Below are positions 18,356 through 25,837 of a stretch of 35,254 nucleotides of DNA, piece after piece. Origin of the DNA: Synechococcus sp. CS-1328 (GTDB lineage: Bacteria; Cyanobacteriota; Cyanobacteriia; PCC-6307; Cyanobiaceae); assembly GCF_025128095.1 (NCBI RefSeq), contig NZ_JAHLYT010000042.1, forward strand, positions 1-35,254. The letters are read 5' to 3'. How positions within the stretch are numbered: the stretch's first letter is position 1; every line of letters starts with the position of its first letter. A program made the translations under genes and the position numbers. The notes under the pieces are model-generated. The model ran no database searches and was not told the DNA's origin. It saw nothing but the letters and a program-made list of their open reading frames with translations.

Positions 18356-19924
18356 ATGCCACATTGGGATCACGGGTACTTCTCCAACAGCATCTATACG
18401 AGTAGTTTTTATCGAGAGCAGGTTCCAAGCTGGCTTGATTTTGCTTCCCTTGTGGCTGGCCACGAACCTCCGCGAGCACACGAAGGAGACCCTTTTCACT
18501 ACCTTGAACTTGGCAGTGGAATGGGTCTTTGCCTATGTCTTCAGGCTGCCTGCTATCCAGAAGGCCAATTCATTGGTGTCGACTTTCACCCTGAGCATAT
18601 TGCACATAGTCGATGGCTTGTTACTCAATTGAAGCTGAAGAATATTGAGTTTATAGAGGCAGACTTCTGTGACCTTTGCTCCAATTCATCCCCACTTGGA
18701 CTGCTGCCTGGAGTCAATGGGCACTTCCACTATGTTGCCGCTCACGGCATTGCCAGCTGGGTCATCGAACCGGTTCAAAATGCAATGCTGGCACTCGCCA
18801 GCCAGGCATTAAGGCCTGGAGGGCTCTTCTATTGCTCGTACAATACCTTTCCTGGATGGCTGGGTCGAACTGCATTTCATGTCTTGTCTGAGCTGGAGCT
18901 TCAGCGTTCAGATCAGTCCAGCCCTCATGCAGCCTATCTCCGAGCAGCAACCACTCTCAATTCACTATTAGGACCTGAAGAGCAGCCCCATGTGCTGGGA
19001 ATGGCGCAGCCAACACTCAGGGCTGATCTGAGCCAGATCCCCCTGAGTCCGGTTAACTATCTCACGCAGGAGTATGGATCTAAGGGCTGGGCCCCCATGT
19101 TCGTGTCCGATATGCACCAGCGGTGCAAGAACCATAAGCTGAGTCCGGTGGCTTCTGCAACGCTACCTGATCTCTTCGACGACCTATTGGTCGAGAGCCT
19201 GCATGACACGGTGCTTGCGGAAAAAAATTCACTAATTCGTAGTACTTTAATCGACTTAGCCACTAATAAAGCATTTCGTAGAGATATCTTTGCGAAGGGT
19301 TCACTTAGTCTTTCTGGGCAGGAAAAGATAGAACGGCTTGGCCGTGTTCGTCTAGCTTTGCGCGAAGCCCCAGCCGTTGATGTCTATAGTTTTAATACGC
19401 ACTTTGGAGAAGTCGTGGGCATGTTCGACATCTGTCATGAGATGGAGGCTCTCCTTAGGGAGAATGCTCAATCTCTTGAAAGTCTTCAGGCAGAGTTGAT
19501 GCAACCCCTCCCTGTGCTGGAGAAAATGGCAGCTTTACTGCTTCATGGGAACAGAATTGGGTTGGATCGTGGAAAGCAGGGTGATGCAGCGCTTAGCGGA
19601 TGCTTGAGTGTAAACGGTACCTTGAAAAGAATGATGCAGGCGGGCCGTCCATATGAATTCTTGACATCGCCGACTTTAGGTACTGGGATAAGTGTCTCGA
19701 CTTTAGAAACTCTTTTTCAGGATGCCTTGGCAAAGGGCCTGAATGGCGAAGAGCTGGCAGCCTGCATTATGCTTGGCGCCGAAGTGCTTGGAGCAGAATT
19801 GCGTGATGGCGACAAGAAGACAATGCTGAGCGATAAGAAAAAGCTTGAAGCCATAAACAGCGGTGCTGAAAACTTTCGCTCCCAGCGCTTGGCCGCATTG
19901 AAGGCAATGAAAGTAATTGAGTGA
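18356..19924 (+). CDS. SAM methyltransferase with regulatory domain (paralogue 1)
   Basis: This 522-residue protein has a class I methyltransferase domain in residues about 45-190: YLELGSGMGLCLCLQ (motif I), FIGVDFHPEHI (motif II), and ALRPGGLFYCSYNTFPGW, the signature of proteins with the predicted methyltransferase regulatory domain PF10119. That domain and a helical C-terminal part follow. The target is unknown. It starts 46 bases after cassette 2 on the same strand and shares its AT-richer composition, so it is probably co-transcribed with the pseudopilins. A GC-rich paralogue lies at 21083-22657. A role in modifying pseudopilins or a surface glycan is inference. Confidence 0.78.
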   Translation: MPHWDHGYFSNSIYTSSFYREQVPSWLDFASLVAGHEPPRAHEGDPFHYLELGSGMGLCLCLQAACYPEGQFIGVDFHPEHIAHSRWLVTQLKLKNIEFIEADFCDLCSNSSPLGLLPGVNGHFHYVAAHGIASWVIEPVQNAMLALASQALRPGGLFYCSYNTFPGWLGRTAFHVLSELELQRSDQSSPHAAYLRAATTLNSLLGPEEQPHVLGMAQPTLRADLSQIPLSPVNYLTQEYGSKGWAPMFVSDMHQRCKNHKLSPVASATLPDLFDDLLVESLHDTVLAEKNSLIRSTLIDLATNKAFRRDIFAKGSLSLSGQEKIERLGRVRLALREAPAVDVYSFNTHFGEVVGMFDICHEMEALLRENAQSLESLQAELMQPLPVLEKMAALLLHGNRIGLDRGKQGDAALSGCLSVNGTLKRMMQAGRPYEFLTSPTLGTGISVSTLETLFQDALAKGLNGEELAACIMLGAEVLGAELRDGDKKTMLSDKKKLEAINSGAENFRSQRLAALKAMKVIE

Positions 19925-19931
19925 GTTTGGC

Positions 19932-20333
19932 TCAACGCTTCTGCTCATAAATCGCCAAAAACGTCCCTTCAAGTTCAATCGGCTTGTCATATTTACAACC
20001 CACAAAATAAGCCGAGCCCACATGATCCATCCACATCACCGTGGCGTCGTTCGAGATCGGCTCGCCCGTGCTGGGGTTACGGATGAACACCCGGCCATAA
20101 TCGCCAGGCACAGGCGATCCCTCCTTATCTGGGATGGCGATGCAGCAACCCGACAGGCTCACATCCCACAGGCGAGCCTTGTATTTCTGGCCCTCCACCA
20201 CAAACACCACGGCGATCTGCACCGAGAAGGCCGGAACACTGAAGCGGGGCTCCCTGCGGGGCAGGAACGCCTTCTTCTCTTTTCTAGTGGCCACGCCCGC
20301 TCCCATAGCGCCCTCGCCGTTCCACATCGACAA
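19932..20333 (-). CDS. PilZ-domain c-di-GMP-binding protein
   Basis: This 133-residue single PilZ domain carries both ligand motifs: RxxxR at R26-R30 (RREPR) and DxSxxG at D57-G62 (DVSLSG), so c-di-GMP binding is likely. The C-terminus has the typical YFVGCKYDKP strand. PilZ proteins transmit c-di-GMP levels to pili, exopolysaccharide or motility systems. Its position beside pseudopilin genes fits such a role, but the strand is opposite. It lies 36 bases downstream of the SRAP gene on the same strand and ends 7 bases from the convergent methyltransferase. ATGs at residues 3 and 10 are alternative starts. Confidence 0.85.
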   Translation of the reverse strand: MSMWNGEGAMGAGVATRKEKKAFLPRREPRFSVPAFSVQIAVVFVVEGQKYKARLWDVSLSGCCIAIPDKEGSPVPGDYGRVFIRNPSTGEPISNDATVMWMDHVGSAYFVGCKYDKPIELEGTFLAIYEQKR

Positions 20334-20369
20334 GCCACCTTCATCCTAATAGGACCTTAACGAGCCTGC

Positions 20370-21038
20370 TCAGGAATGGAAGAGGGCCAGCTGCCGATCC
20401 GTGGGAGGAATCCGGCCGCCAACACGCACGGGCACGGCCTGCCAGCTCTCCCCCTGTTCCGCCGGTTGCAACAGCGGTTCCAGGGCCCGCAGGCCGGCCC
20501 CATCCGCCGGTTGCAGCCAGGCGTCCTCCAGGCCGTCCGGCAGGATCACCGGCATGCGCGGGTGGAACGGCGCCACCAGGCCATTGGCACGGGTGGTGAG
20601 CACACAGCAGCTCTCCACCTCGCTGCCATCGGGGCCGATCCAGCGGTCCCACAGGCCCGCCAGCCAGAAGGGCTGCCGGTCGCGGCGGCTCACCCACACA
20701 CAGCGTGATCCGCGGCCTTCGCGGTAGCCATCCGCCGGCAGCAGGCAGCGGCGGTGGCGCCAGGCGCCTCGGAAACTCGCCTTCTCGGCCACCGTTTCAC
20801 TGCGCGCATGGATCGGCCGGGGGCTGCCCAGCGGTTGCTTCTGCCATTCCGGCAGCAGGCCCCACAGGGCCAGCCCCACCTGCAGCTCGCCGTGCTCCTG
20901 CCGCTGAATCAGCACCGGCTCGCCCGCAGCAATCTCCGGACGCGCTGCGTAGTGGGCCGCCAGGCCTTGCGGCAGCGGGCCCTTGAGGCGCAGCAGCAAC
21001 TGGTCGATCGGGGTGGTGAGGGAGTAGTGGCCGCACAT
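20370..21038 (-). CDS. SRAP-domain abasic-site protein (YedK/HMCES family)
   Basis: This 222-residue protein begins MCGHYSL, giving the essential Cys2 after Met removal. In the family this cysteine forms a thiazolidine crosslink with abasic sites in single-stranded DNA. Other family marks are ARSETVAEKASFRGAWRHRR, the glutamate E107 in LLPADGYREG (family usually GFYEW), and the histidine H159 in FHPRMPVIL. It acts in the cytoplasm to protect abasic DNA. It starts 44 bases from the divergent methyltransferase gene and may share a transcript with the downstream PilZ gene. Confidence 0.88.
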   Translation of the reverse strand: MCGHYSLTTPIDQLLLRLKGPLPQGLAAHYAARPEIAAGEPVLIQRQEHGELQVGLALWGLLPEWQKQPLGSPRPIHARSETVAEKASFRGAWRHRRCLLPADGYREGRGSRCVWVSRRDRQPFWLAGLWDRWIGPDGSEVESCCVLTTRANGLVAPFHPRMPVILPDGLEDAWLQPADGAGLRALEPLLQPAEQGESWQAVPVRVGGRIPPTDRQLALFHS

Positions 21039-21082
21039 GGGTCAACTCTCGCAGCTCAGCGCAGCCGGCATAGTCTTGAGTC

Positions 21083-22657
21083 ATGGACTACCGCCTCGAC
21101 CGGTTGTATGGGGCCTTTCTGCATCGGGAACTGGCCGTGTCCTGGCTGGCGCTGGCCACCCTGTTGGGTGGCCGCCATCGCTGGGATCTTCGGCAGGGGC
21201 GCTTCACCGCTCTTGAAATGGGCTGCGGCCACGGACTGAATCTGCTCTTCAATGCCGCCGCCCATCCCGAGGCCCAGTTCTTCGGGATCGATTTCCATCC
21301 CAGCCATGTGGCCCTGGCCACCACACGGGCCAGGGAGCTGGGCCTGGGCAATGTGCAGTTCGCCACGGCCGATCTGCGTGAATTCGCCGAGGGTCTGCCC
21401 GCTCGCGGGCCCTGTCGCCACTGGCCCGAGGCCTACGACCTGGTGCTGGCCCACGGCGTTGCCAGCTGGGTGGGGGCTGACACCCGCCAGGCGTTGCTGG
21501 AGGCCGCCAGCCACTGCCTGCAGCCGGGGGGCTTGTTCTACTGCTCCTACAACACCTATCCGGGCTGGTTGTCGCGCAGCCCCATGCAGATGCTGGCCCT
21601 GGAGCTGGGTCTGCTCAGCGGCCACAACACCAGCGAGGCCTCGCTGCAGCAGGCCACGGCCTGGCTGCAGGAGCTCCTCGGTGATGGCGAGGCCCACAAC
21701 TCTCCCCTGGGTAGGGCCCATCCGGAGTTGCGCAGTGCTCTGCAGGGGTTGAGCAAAGCATCGAGCAGTTACTTGATGGGGGAATATCACGCCACCCATC
21801 AGCCGCTCTATGTGGGCCCGATGCACCGAGCCTGCGCTCAGGTCGGCCTGACCCATGTGGGCTCGGCCTCTTTGCCGGAACTCTTTCCCCAGATGCTGGA
21901 TAGCCCCAGGGCCGCCTGGATTTGCCAGGCGCCCAATGCGGCGATGCAAGAAATTGCCTTCGATCTGGCCATCAATCAGACGTTTCGGCGCGATCTCTTT
22001 GCCCGTGGGGTGATTCCTCCCAGTTCCGTTGAAATCCAGGCGGAACTGGCGTCCCTTCCCCTGATCCTGCGGCAGGATTCCCTGAAAACATGCAAGGACT
22101 TCCCCATCAGCATGGGAACCATGGCCATCGATGCCGCCATGCTCGAGTCTGTGCATCAGGTCCTGGATGCTGGCCCCCGCAGCCTTGGCGAGCTGGCCCA
22201 GGAGTTGGGGCAAGCTCCCCGCGATCTCTTGCCTCAGCTGGCCCTGCTGCTCGACAAGGATCTGGTGGGGGCCGATCCCTTCGCCGCCCTGGCTGCAGGT
22301 TCCCAACCCGGCCTCACGGCAGCCGGGTCTGCCGAGATCACAGCCTTCAATCAGACGTTGATCGAGCTCGCCTCCCTGGGGAAGGGAGCCGCAGGGCTGC
22401 TGGCCCCCGAGCTGCGGCTGCCCATCCCTCTGGCCGATGCTCAGATCCTGCTGGCCCAGGTGGAAGCGCTCGGGCTCGATGCTGCCGATCGGGTTCAGAT
22501 GGTGTGGATGGGCATCCAGATGGCCGGCCTCACCCTTCACGATCCGAAGGGTCAGCCCATCCGTGATGAGCAAGCCGCCTTGGCTCAGCTGGAACAACTC
22601 TGGGAAGAGTTCCAGGGCGCCGGCATGGAAGATCTCAGGCGGCTGGGGCTGGTCTGA
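21083..22657 (+). CDS. SAM methyltransferase with regulatory domain (paralogue 2)
   Basis: This 524-residue paralogue of 18356-19924 is GC-rich like the chromosome background. Methyltransferase motifs are ALEMGCGHGLNLLF (I), FFGIDFHPSHVAL (II), VLAHGVASWVGADTRQALLE and LQPGGLFYCSYNTYPGW; the PF10119-like regulatory segment and a helical C-terminus follow. The first residues lack the conserved W-x-x-GY stretch present in paralogue 1, so it begins slightly later in the domain. It is divergent from the SRAP gene (44 bases) and convergent with devA (5 bases between stops). The substrate is unknown. Confidence 0.78.
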   Translation: MDYRLDRLYGAFLHRELAVSWLALATLLGGRHRWDLRQGRFTALEMGCGHGLNLLFNAAAHPEAQFFGIDFHPSHVALATTRARELGLGNVQFATADLREFAEGLPARGPCRHWPEAYDLVLAHGVASWVGADTRQALLEAASHCLQPGGLFYCSYNTYPGWLSRSPMQMLALELGLLSGHNTSEASLQQATAWLQELLGDGEAHNSPLGRAHPELRSALQGLSKASSSYLMGEYHATHQPLYVGPMHRACAQVGLTHVGSASLPELFPQMLDSPRAAWICQAPNAAMQEIAFDLAINQTFRRDLFARGVIPPSSVEIQAELASLPLILRQDSLKTCKDFPISMGTMAIDAAMLESVHQVLDAGPRSLGELAQELGQAPRDLLPQLALLLDKDLVGADPFAALAAGSQPGLTAAGSAEITAFNQTLIELASLGKGAAGLLAPELRLPIPLADAQILLAQVEALGLDAADRVQMVWMGIQMAGLTLHDPKGQPIRDEQAALAQLEQLWEEFQGAGMEDLRRLGLV

Positions 22658-22662
22658 TCCGC

Positions 22663-23334
22663 TCAGAGCAGCCGGCCGTCTTCCATCGACACGGTGCGAT
22701 CGGCCACATCGAGAATCCGGCTGTCGTGGGTCACCAGCAGGATCGTGCAGCCCTGCTCGCGGGCCAGCCGCTGCATCAGCGTCACCACCTCGCGGCCGGA
22801 GCGGCTGTCGAGGGCAGCAGTGGGTTCATCGGCCAGCAGCAGCGGCGGTTCGCCCACCAGCGCCCGCGCCACCGCCACCCGTTGCTTCTGGCCGCCCGAG
22901 AGTTGGTCGGGCTTCATCTCCAGATGATCGCCCAGCCCCACGCTCTCCAGGATCCGGCGGGCGCGGCGGTCCATCTCCTCGGTGCTCAAGGTGCCGCGCA
23001 TCTCCAGCGCCATGCGCACGTTCTGGGTGGCGGTGAGGCTGCGGTGCAGGTTATGGGCCTGGAAGATGTAGCCGTGCTCGCGCCGCGCCAGGGTGAGGGC
23101 CCGATCCGATCCGCCCATCAGCTCGCGGCCCAGCACCTGCAACGAGCCGTTCTGGGCCGCCCGCAGCCCGCCGATCAGGGTGAGCAGCGTCGTTTTGCCC
23201 GAGCCGGAGGGTCCGGTGAGCAGCACGATCTCCCCCTTCTCCACCTCCAGCGCCACTTCAAACAACACCTGGCGCCGCACCGCACCATGGCCGAAGCTGT
23301 GGTTGAGCCCCTGAATCGAGATCGCGCTGGCCAT
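22663..23334 (-). CDS. devA: DevA-type ABC exporter ATPase
   Basis: This 223-residue ATPase is of the LolD/MacB/DevA type. Walker A is GPSGSGKT at 41-48, the Q-loop glutamine is Q92 (YIFQAHNL), the signature is LSGGQKQR from 145, Walker B is LLLADE at 165-170, and the switch histidine lies in LLVTHDSR. It powers the DevBCA exporter with DevC in the inner membrane and DevB in the periplasm. In heterocyst formers this system exports glycolipids; in unicellular cyanobacteria the cargo is unknown. It starts 14 bases after devC and is co-transcribed with it. Confidence 0.92.
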   Translation of the reverse strand: MASAISIQGLNHSFGHGAVRRQVLFEVALEVEKGEIVLLTGPSGSGKTTLLTLIGGLRAAQNGSLQVLGRELMGGSDRALTLARREHGYIFQAHNLHRSLTATQNVRMALEMRGTLSTEEMDRRARRILESVGLGDHLEMKPDQLSGGQKQRVAVARALVGEPPLLLADEPTAALDSRSGREVVTLMQRLAREQGCTILLVTHDSRILDVADRTVSMEDGRLL

Positions 23335-23348
23335 GGCGGTGCTCCTGC

Positions 23349-24497
23349 TCAGAACAACTCAGCCGGGTCGGCCGCCTGCAATCGCCGCGTGGCGATCGCA
23401 CCCGAAGCCAGACACATCACCAGCGTGAGCACAAACACGGTGATCGCCCGTTCGACGGTCATGGCGATCGGCAGGCGTGTGGCGTTGGCGGCCAGCGCAT
23501 ACAGCCCCACCGGCATCACGGCACCCGGAATGAAGCCGAGCGCCGCCAGGATCAGGGCCTGCTCCATCACCACCAGCAGCAGATAGCGATTGCGGAAGCC
23601 CATCGCCTTGAAGGTGGCGTATTCACGCAGGTGGGCATTCACATCGGTGGAGAGCACCTGATACACAATCACCACCCCCACCACAAAGGCCATGGCGGTG
23701 CCCAACCCGAAGATGAAGCCCACCGGGCTGGCCACCCGCCAGTAGTTCTCCTCGAACTGGATGAAATCAGCGTCGCTGAGCACCTTCACATCATCGGGAA
23801 GGTGGCGTTTCAGGGCCTCCACCACCGCGGCGGTGTTTTGATCCGGCGCCAGGGTGAGCAGCCCCACGCTCACACTGCTGGCGCTCACCCGCGGGAACAT
23901 CCGCAGGAAGGTCTGGTCGCTGGCCATCAAGGTGCCATCGGCGCCGAAGGAGGCCCCCAGCCGGAACAACCCCGCCACCGTGATCGTGCGTCGCTCGATC
24001 TCCGTAGTGACCCGCTCACCCCGATCGATCCGCTTGATCACTTCGGCGTACTGGCCCCGCGCTCCCCGGTCGAACAGCACCGTATCGGGCAGCTTCAGCG
24101 CATCGGCCTGGGCCATTACATCTTTCAGCCGCAGCACATCGGCATCCGGATCGAAGCCCAGCACCTGCACCGTGGCGCTGCGCAAGGTCTGGGGATTGCG
24201 CCAGGTCACGGTGCGGATGTACAGCCCCTGGGCATCCACCACCCCGGGCACATCCAGGGCCTGCAGCAGCCGGCGGCGGGGAAAGGTGGAGAGGTTCTGC
24301 AGGTTCAGCGCCTTGGGGCTGATCAGCACCACATCCGCCTTGAAGGAACGATCCAGCCGGGTGTTGCTGTCGTAGAGCGCCGCCTGGAAGCCCAGCTGCA
24401 TGAACATCAGCAGATCGGCAAAGGCGATGCCGGCCAGCGCCACAAAGAAGCGGCCCCGCTCGTGGCGCAGCTGCAGCCAGCCGAGGGGGGTTCTCAT
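23349..24497 (-). CDS. devC: DevC-type ABC exporter permease
   Basis: This 382-residue FtsX/MacB-type permease has one membrane segment near residues 18-38 (VALAGIAFADLLMFMQLGF), a large periplasmic domain, and three C-terminal membrane segments (GLGTAMAFVVGVVIVYQVLS; LLLVVMEQALILAALGFIPG; TVFVLTLVMCLASGAI). I chose ATG 24497, which matches the DevC start RTPLGWLQLRHERGRF. Upstream in-frame codons to 24548 fall in the inserted Xre/RES segment. The ATG sits inside a 13-bp repeat shared with the devB stop. This indicates that devB and devC originally overlapped as ATGA and were later separated by 1.3 kb. Confidence 0.92.
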   Translation of the reverse strand: MRTPLGWLQLRHERGRFFVALAGIAFADLLMFMQLGFQAALYDSNTRLDRSFKADVVLISPKALNLQNLSTFPRRRLLQALDVPGVVDAQGLYIRTVTWRNPQTLRSATVQVLGFDPDADVLRLKDVMAQADALKLPDTVLFDRGARGQYAEVIKRIDRGERVTTEIERRTITVAGLFRLGASFGADGTLMASDQTFLRMFPRVSASSVSVGLLTLAPDQNTAAVVEALKRHLPDDVKVLSDADFIQFEENYWRVASPVGFIFGLGTAMAFVVGVVIVYQVLSTDVNAHLREYATFKAMGFRNRYLLLVVMEQALILAALGFIPGAVMPVGLYALAANATRLPIAMTVERAITVFVLTLVMCLASGAIATRRLQAADPAELF

Positions 24498-24506
24498 GGG
24501 CCGATC
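24494..24506. repeat. 13-bp direct repeat at the devC start
   Basis: TCATGGGCCGATC here is identical to 25825-25837 and contains the devC start codon on the minus strand. The pair brackets the Xre/RES module exactly at the devB/devC junction. Confidence 0.85.
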
Positions 24507-24538
24507 CTGCGGAAAGCCGGCCTGAGGGCGCCGCGGGC

Positions 24539-24570
24539 CAACCGCCATCGGGGCCAGGGCGAACCGGTTG
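24539..24570. promoter_or_regulatory. Candidate operator of the Xre/RES module
   Basis: An inverted repeat (CAACCG at 24539-24544, CGGTTG at 24565-24570) overlapping the palindrome AACCGGTT (24562-24569) lies just upstream of the Xre antitoxin start. Autorepression is usual for this family. The site is proposed from symmetry and position only. Confidence 0.3.
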
Positions 24571-24592
24571 CGGCCCGGATTAGGATCGGGTC

Positions 24593-25195
24593 ATGACCGC
24601 GATCCAGTTCAAGACCGGCTCGATCAAGCCCCGTCCTGGGTCTGTGAGTGAGGCGCAATTCCGGGCGCGTGTGGTGCGCATGGGCCTGATGAAGCACTCG
24701 GCCACCACAGCGGCAGCCATGCAGGCCCTGGTGCGCGAGGGGATCTGCACCCATGCCGCAACGCAGTGGCTGGCGCTGGATCCCGGCGCCGCCGACCCTC
24801 GTGATCAGCTCCTTGCCGAGGTTTACCAACGCCTGGAGGAGTGCCCCTCTGCCGCCACCGAGTGGCCAGGCGTGCGCGAGATCCTCGACAACGACGAACT
24901 GCTGGCGGCCTTGCTGGGCATCAGCGCCATCAGCCTGCGGCGTTATGCCAAAGCGGAGCGCCACTGCCCAGACCTGATCGCGGCCAGGCTGCACTGGCTG
25001 GCCCTGGTGATCGATCAGCTCGAGGGCAGCTACAACGCCACGGGCATCCGCCGCTGGTTTCAGAGGCCCCGCCTGGCCCTCGATGGCCAGCCCCCCAGGG
25101 ATCGCCTCAGCGGCGACTGGGATCCCCACGACGACGCCATTCGCCCCATCTGGGAGCTGGCCCAATCGGCCCGCCTCGGCCTGGTGGCCAGCTGA
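24593..25195 (+). CDS. Xre/MbcA/ParS-like antitoxin (DUF2384)
   Basis: This 200-residue protein has an Xre-like helical region (LLGISAISLRRYAKAERHCP) followed by the toxin-binding DUF2384-type domain (ALVIDQLEGSYNATGIRRWF, then RPRLALDGQPP). It neutralises the RES toxin encoded 3 bases downstream and should repress the operon. The pair lies on the plus strand inside the minus-strand devBCA operon, divergent from devC. The 95-base gap to devC must hold its promoter and perhaps a new devC promoter. Confidence 0.82.
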   Translation: MTAIQFKTGSIKPRPGSVSEAQFRARVVRMGLMKHSATTAAAMQALVREGICTHAATQWLALDPGAADPRDQLLAEVYQRLEECPSAATEWPGVREILDNDELLAALLGISAISLRRYAKAERHCPDLIAARLHWLALVIDQLEGSYNATGIRRWFQRPRLALDGQPPRDRLSGDWDPHDDAIRPIWELAQSARLGLVAS

Positions 25196-25198
25196 TCG

Positions 25199-25798
25199 GT
25201 GGTCGCCACTCCCCAGGAACAGGCCCCGTTCCGCCTTGGCTTTCGGGTCTGCGATCGGCGCTACCCCTTCCTCTGGCACACACCCGGCCAGCAGCAGGGT
25301 CGCTGGAACCGCGCCGGTGATCAGCCGGTGCATGTCCTCGCCAGCACGCCCACCCTGGCCTGGGCCGAATGGATCCGGCACCAGGAGATCCACGATCCGC
25401 AGGATCTGGACGGCATCGCCGCAGCCCTCTGGGCCGTGCTGCTCCCAGCCGCCTGGGGCGCCGAAGATCTGCCGGCCGTGACCCTGCCGCTGGATGTGGT
25501 GCTGGGAACCACAGAGCGAGACCAGCAAGCCAGGCAGGCGCTGGTGGATCAGCTCCGGCAACAGGGCGCCCAGGGCCTCAAGGCACCGAGTGCCGCCTTG
25601 CACCAGAGCCACTCCGCCTTGCCCTGCGTTCGCGTCTGCGACGGCGCTGAGGTCGCCGAGCTGCTGCCGATCCCGGCCGAGGTGATCCTGCTCTGGTGCC
25701 CAGCCGAGCAACTGCCGGGCTGGTGTTGCGTGCCGCAAGGGCGGCCCGGGCCTGAGCTGCTGCCGTTGGTGCGGCGTGAGGGGATGCTGGCTGGCTAA
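25199..25798 (+). CDS. RES-domain toxin
   Basis: This 199-residue protein has the RES core: GRWNRAGDQPVHVLASTP with the NAD-binding Arg at R35, and TLAWAEWIRHQEI with the acidic residue E57. RES toxins degrade NAD+ or ADP-ribosylate a host enzyme and halt growth. The GTG start follows the antitoxin stop after 3 bases, the usual antitoxin-first order. Downstream is a short hairpin (CCGCC-n5-GGCGG, 25800-25814) without a T-run, then the devB end on the other strand. No frameshift is visible, so the module looks intact. Confidence 0.8.
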   Translation: MVATPQEQAPFRLGFRVCDRRYPFLWHTPGQQQGRWNRAGDQPVHVLASTPTLAWAEWIRHQEIHDPQDLDGIAAALWAVLLPAAWGAEDLPAVTLPLDVVLGTTERDQQARQALVDQLRQQGAQGLKAPSAALHQSHSALPCVRVCDGAEVAELLPIPAEVILLWCPAEQLPGWCCVPQGRPGPELLPLVRREGMLAG

Positions 25799-25824
25799 GC
25801 CGCCTCCCTGGCGGAACGGGTGCG

Positions 25825-25837
25825 TCATGGGCCGATC
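25825..25837. repeat. 13-bp direct repeat at the devB stop
   Basis: TCATGGGCCGATC contains the devB stop codon on the minus strand and is identical to 24494-24506. Confidence 0.85.

Noticed and set aside
21056..22597. 513-codon open frame on the minus strand
   Set aside because: It is antisense to the second methyltransferase, whose motifs and paralogue prove the plus-strand gene.
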